NCBI GenBank assembly: GCA_947502635.1
Contig: CANNAN010000013.1
Location: forward strand, 62,001 to 126,000
From: an uncultured Flavobacteriaceae bacterium
Lineage (GTDB): Bacteria > Bacteroidota > Bacteroidia > Flavobacteriales > Flavobacteriaceae
Length of the DNA: 64,000 nt
Direction: 5' to 3'
Shown: positions 61,104 to 64,000 of the stretch, piece after piece
Layout of the letters: every line of letters starts with the position of its first letter
Numbering within the stretch: the stretch's first letter is position 1
Position numbers and translations under genes: made by a program
Notes under the pieces: generated by a model
What the model was told of the DNA's origin: nothing
The model's input: the letters and a program-made list of their open reading frames with translations, nothing else
Database searches by the model: none

Positions 61104-61694
61104 ATGTTTCAAAATTTTTGGTTTAACGTAGAGTATGGTATCAATCATGTATTAGATATTAACGCTTACGATCATGTTTTATTTCTTATAGTTTTAACAG
61201 TCCCATATGTGTTTAAAGACTGGAAACGTGTCTTGTTATTAGTTTCTATGTTTACTTTGGGGCATACTTTATCATTGGTTTTAGCGGCCTATAATGTGGT
61301 TCGTGTGAATGCGCAAATTGTAGAGTTTTTAATTCCTATTACTATTTTAATTGTAGCGCTTTTTAATGTCTTTACGTCTGGTAAAGGCGCACAAAGAGAA
61401 AAGATTGGTGTGTTATTTTTGTCAACGTTATTTTTTGGTTTGATACACGGTTTGGGTTTTGCACGTGAATTTCAAATGCTATTGGGAGATTCAGATAGTA
61501 AGTTAGCATTACTTTTAGAGTTTGCTTTGGGAATAGAGCTTGCCCAGATTATTATCGTATTTTTAGTATTGTTTTTAGGGTATATTGTACAAACTATTTT
61601 TAGGTTTTCTAAACGTGATTGGGTTATGGTGGTATCTGCCATAGTTGTTGGTTTGGTTATTCCTATGATCATAAATAGTGGTTTCTTGTCTTAA
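61104..61694 (+). CDS. HupE/UreJ-like membrane protein
   Basis: 196 aa with six hydrophobic segments. The HupE/UreJ_2 hallmarks are GINHVLDINAYDHVLFLIVL, LLLVSMFTLGHTLSLVLAAY, FFGLIHGLGFAREFQMLLGD and LLEFALGIELAQIIIVFLVL; the His/Asp residues may bind a metal ion (nickel or cobalt in relatives). There is no hydrogenase or urease gene nearby, so the substrate is open. Confidence 0.85.
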   Translation: MFQNFWFNVEYGINHVLDINAYDHVLFLIVLTVPYVFKDWKRVLLLVSMFTLGHTLSLVLAAYNVVRVNAQIVEFLIPITILIVALFNVFTSGKGAQREKIGVLFLSTLFFGLIHGLGFAREFQMLLGDSDSKLALLLEFALGIELAQIIIVFLVLFLGYIVQTIFRFSKRDWVMVVSAIVVGLVIPMIINSGFLS

Positions 61695-61889
61695 TTTTAA
61701 AACCTTAATACAATTTTCGTAAAACTTTAACGAACTTGCATTGTAATTAAAATACGAACCGAGTATCTTCGTTGTATTGTTTTGTATGAGTGCTTGAGGT
61801 TATTTGCTTAGTGTTTTCGCTTTTATTTAGAAGCGATTACAAAAAGACCGTTTGCCGTTTAGCAACATATTATAATTATAAATAAATTA

Positions 61890-62321
61890 ATGCCAGAAAA
61901 TAAACAACTTAAGTACGATAAGGCTTATTTAAGAATAGCGCAAGAGTGGGGAAAATTGTCTTATTGTGAACGCAGGCAGGTTGGCGCGATTATTGTTAAA
62001 GATAGAATGATAATATCTGATGGTTATAATGGAACACCATCAGGATTTGAGAATTTTTGTGAAGACGATGAAGGTTACACAAAATGGTACGTGTTGCATG
62101 CAGAAGCAAATGCGATTTTAAAAGTAGCGGCCTCTACCCAATCATGCAAAGGTGCCACACTATATATTACAATGTCACCATGTAAAGAATGCAGTAAATT
62201 AATTCATCAGGCTGGAATCGTAAAAGTCGTGTACCATGAAGCATATAAAGATGATTCTGGATTGAAATTCTTAAAAAAAGCAGGAATAGAACTTAAACTA
62301 ATAGAAGATTTAAAAGCATAA
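61890..62321 (+). CDS. Deoxycytidylate (dCMP) deaminase
   Basis: 143 aa. Zinc and catalytic motif HAEAN (His70, Glu72) and MSPCKECSK (Cys98, Cys101), with the SYCERRQVGAIIVKDRMIIS and DGYNGTPSGFENFC segments typical of ComEB-type dCMP deaminases. It makes dUMP for thymidylate synthesis. Its stop overlaps the start of the S41 protease gene as TAATG. Confidence 0.94.
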   Translation: MPENKQLKYDKAYLRIAQEWGKLSYCERRQVGAIIVKDRMIISDGYNGTPSGFENFCEDDEGYTKWYVLHAEANAILKVAASTQSCKGATLYITMSPCKECSKLIHQAGIVKVVYHEAYKDDSGLKFLKKAGIELKLIEDLKA

Positions 62322-63916
62322 TGTCATTTCAAAAAAAATATTTACCATTGATTTTGGGCGTTGCAATTGCAGCAGGCATTTTTATTGGAGGAAAACTGAA
62401 TTTTAGAGATTCCCCAGACAGATTATTTTCTACAAATAGTAAAAAAGATAAACTCAATAGACTTATTGACTACATTGACTATGATTATGTTGATGATATA
62501 AACACCGATAGTATTGTTGATGTGACAGTTAATGGCATTTTAGAAAATCTAGATCCCCATTCTGTATATATTCCTAAGGAAGCTATGGAACGGGTTGCAG
62601 AAGAGATGAAAGGTGATTTTGTAGGTATTGGTGTTAGCTTTTATCCTTATAAAGATACTATCGCTGTTATTAGAGCGATTGAAGGTGGTCCAAGTGCCAA
62701 AGCAGGAATAAAGGGAGGTGATCGAATTATCATGGCAGATAACGATACCCTTTATGGAGATAGATTGAATGATGGCGAAATGGTTAAGAAACTAAAAGGT
62801 CCCATTAATACTAAAATTAATTTAAAAGTATATAGAAAAGGAGAGCCAGAACTTTTAAACTTTACAGTAAAGCGCGATAATATACCTATTAAGAGTGTCG
62901 ATGCATTTTATATGTTAACTGAAAATTTAGGGTATATAAAAGTAAATCGTTTTGCCGAGTCTACTTATAAAGAATTTAAAAAAGGACTAGATAAACTTTT
63001 AGAATTAGGAGCTACAGAAATTGCATTAGATTTACGAAATAACCCTGGAGGTATTTTAGGTATTTCTGAACAAATAGTTGATGAGTTTTTAGAAGATGAC
63101 AAACTTATCTTGTTTACTAAAAACAAACGCGGGAGCATTGAGAAAAGCTTTGCTACAAGCAAAGGTGATTTTGAAGATGGCCATGTATATGTACTCATAG
63201 ACGAGAATTCTGCATCGGCAAGTGAGATTGTCGCAGGAGCACTGCAAGATAATGATAAAGGCACCATAGTAGGGCGCCGTTCTTATGGTAAAGGATTGGT
63301 GCAGCGCGAAATGGATTTAGGTGACGGTAGTGCCGTGCGCTTAACAGTTTCACGTTATTATACGCCTACAGGGCGTTCCATACAGCGCTCCTACAAAAAT
63401 GGTAATAATAAAGATTATTACGATGAGTATTTTGATAGGTTAGATAGTGGAGAGCTTTTAGATCCAGAAAAAATTAAAGTAGCAGATTCGTTAAAATTTA
63501 CAACTCCAGGAGGGAAAATTGTATATGGAGGCGGAGGTATTATTCCAGATGTATTTGTTCCAATAGATAACAGCATGCAAAATGAAACACTTACCTTTTT
63601 ACAAAGACGTGGGTTTATTGGTTATTTTGTGTTTGAAGAGTTAGAAAAAGACAGACATCTTTACGATAATATTTCAAGGCAATATTTTATTGATTCATTT
63701 CAAGTAAGTGATGATTTAGTGTTTGCTTTTCAAGATTACTTAAATGTGCGTACCGATTCTAAAATTACCTTTGTGGCCTATCATGAAGAGATAAAACAAT
63801 ATATTAAAGCAACCCTGGCAGGTCAGCTTTATGGAACAGGTGCTTTTGAGGAAGTTTTCAATCAACGTGATATTATGATTGATGAGGTTATTAAGTTGAG
63901 TGGTGGGAATGATTGA
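62321..63916 (+). CDS. Carboxy-terminal processing protease (S41 family)
   Basis: 531 aa. N-terminal membrane anchor (YLPLILGVAIAAGIFIGGKL). The PDZ domain is at ~residues 90-180 (GDFVGIGVSFYPYKDTIAVI, GPSAKAGIKGGDRIIMADND). The S41 catalytic core has Ser in DENSASASEIVAGALQD and Lys in GRRSYGKGLVQ, followed by a C-terminal helical part. It is a periplasmic processing protease of the CtpA/Prc type. It is translationally coupled to the dCMP deaminase gene, an arrangement also seen in other flavobacteria (from memory). Confidence 0.95.
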   Translation: MSFQKKYLPLILGVAIAAGIFIGGKLNFRDSPDRLFSTNSKKDKLNRLIDYIDYDYVDDINTDSIVDVTVNGILENLDPHSVYIPKEAMERVAEEMKGDFVGIGVSFYPYKDTIAVIRAIEGGPSAKAGIKGGDRIIMADNDTLYGDRLNDGEMVKKLKGPINTKINLKVYRKGEPELLNFTVKRDNIPIKSVDAFYMLTENLGYIKVNRFAESTYKEFKKGLDKLLELGATEIALDLRNNPGGILGISEQIVDEFLEDDKLILFTKNKRGSIEKSFATSKGDFEDGHVYVLIDENSASASEIVAGALQDNDKGTIVGRRSYGKGLVQREMDLGDGSAVRLTVSRYYTPTGRSIQRSYKNGNNKDYYDEYFDRLDSGELLDPEKIKVADSLKFTTPGGKIVYGGGGIIPDVFVPIDNSMQNETLTFLQRRGFIGYFVFEELEKDRHLYDNISRQYFIDSFQVSDDLVFAFQDYLNVRTDSKITFVAYHEEIKQYIKATLAGQLYGTGAFEEVFNQRDIMIDEVIKLSGGND

Positions 63917-64000
63917 TTATGTTTTTCGATTTCTACTTTAAGGATATAAAATCCGTAAGCGTTCTAATTAGATTTTAGTTTAATTTTAAAACAACCTTTT

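Noticed and set aside
63919-63978. 19-codon frame after the S41 protease
   Set aside because: Too short, no homology and no ribosome site; probably intergenic.
1-64000. tRNA or rRNA genes
   Set aside because: Reading for conserved tRNA arms and rRNA strings found no candidate; a scanner could still find one that I missed.

Overview
The window is AT-rich and reads as a chromosomal segment of a marine-type flavobacterium (Bacteroidota, Flavobacteriaceae). The signs are a type IX secretion C-terminal sorting domain, TAnnTTTG-type -7 promoter boxes, many short Bacteroidota lipoproteins, a GH117 and sulfatase pair typical of red-algal galactan users, a TssD-type (T6SS subtype iii) tube protein, and housekeeping genes of clear flavobacterial type. 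All calls come from reading the sequence; no database search was run.

Layout. 1-9.0 kb is accessory: the 3' end of fbp, a small-protein/lipoprotein unit present twice (58-630 and 7014-7590), a broken IS1182-type transposase, a serine hydrolase, a second IS1182-type element carrying a nonsense codon and a frameshift, several exported proteins, an ECF sigma remnant and an AlkB-like pair. 9.2-12.3 kb holds a sulfatase and a GH117 glycosidase. 12.5-21.6 kb is a nitrogen-assimilation block: gltD and gltB on the minus strand, then an outer-membrane barrel, a P-II protein and an ammonium channel on the plus strand. 21.7-39.8 kb is an accessory island of unrelated genes, nearly all on the minus strand. 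39.9-48.4 kb is core again (ppc, a large conserved unknown, nadA, nadB, ssb). 48.5-54.5 kb is a second accessory patch (RhuM, IS1595 transposase, a 65+183-residue gene pair, a RadC-like protein) punctuated by a different repeat. 54.5-63.9 kb holds small metabolic genes (cytosine deaminase, DinB proteins, aldo/keto reductase, GNAT, CBS, TPR, HupE-like, dCMP deaminase, S41 protease).

The most unusual feature is the 21.7-39.8 kb island. Its genes are separated by copies of one 190-380 bp repeat. Read on the minus strand, the repeat carries a short terminator-like hairpin, a 19-bp-stem hairpin that co-varies between copies, a TATATTTG promoter box and a 20-bp palindrome just ahead of the next gene. 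Several gene segments begin with GTT plus a few bases and end with the exact complement before AAC (10-17 bp, different for each segment). This is the geometry of integron cassettes and their attC sites, but the repeats are much longer than usual, each carries its own promoter, and no integrase is present. Half-repeats bound the island on both sides. Cargo includes a SAM methyltransferase, a FabZ-like hotdog protein, a Crp/oxidoreductase operon, a class I terpene synthase, a CDF transporter, a LysR/azoreductase pair, a T6SS TssD-effector-immunity-like trio, a DUF4160 pair and an ORF-less group II intron. Several cargo genes carry one-base frameshifts or a nonsense codon, so the island appears to be both gaining and losing genes.
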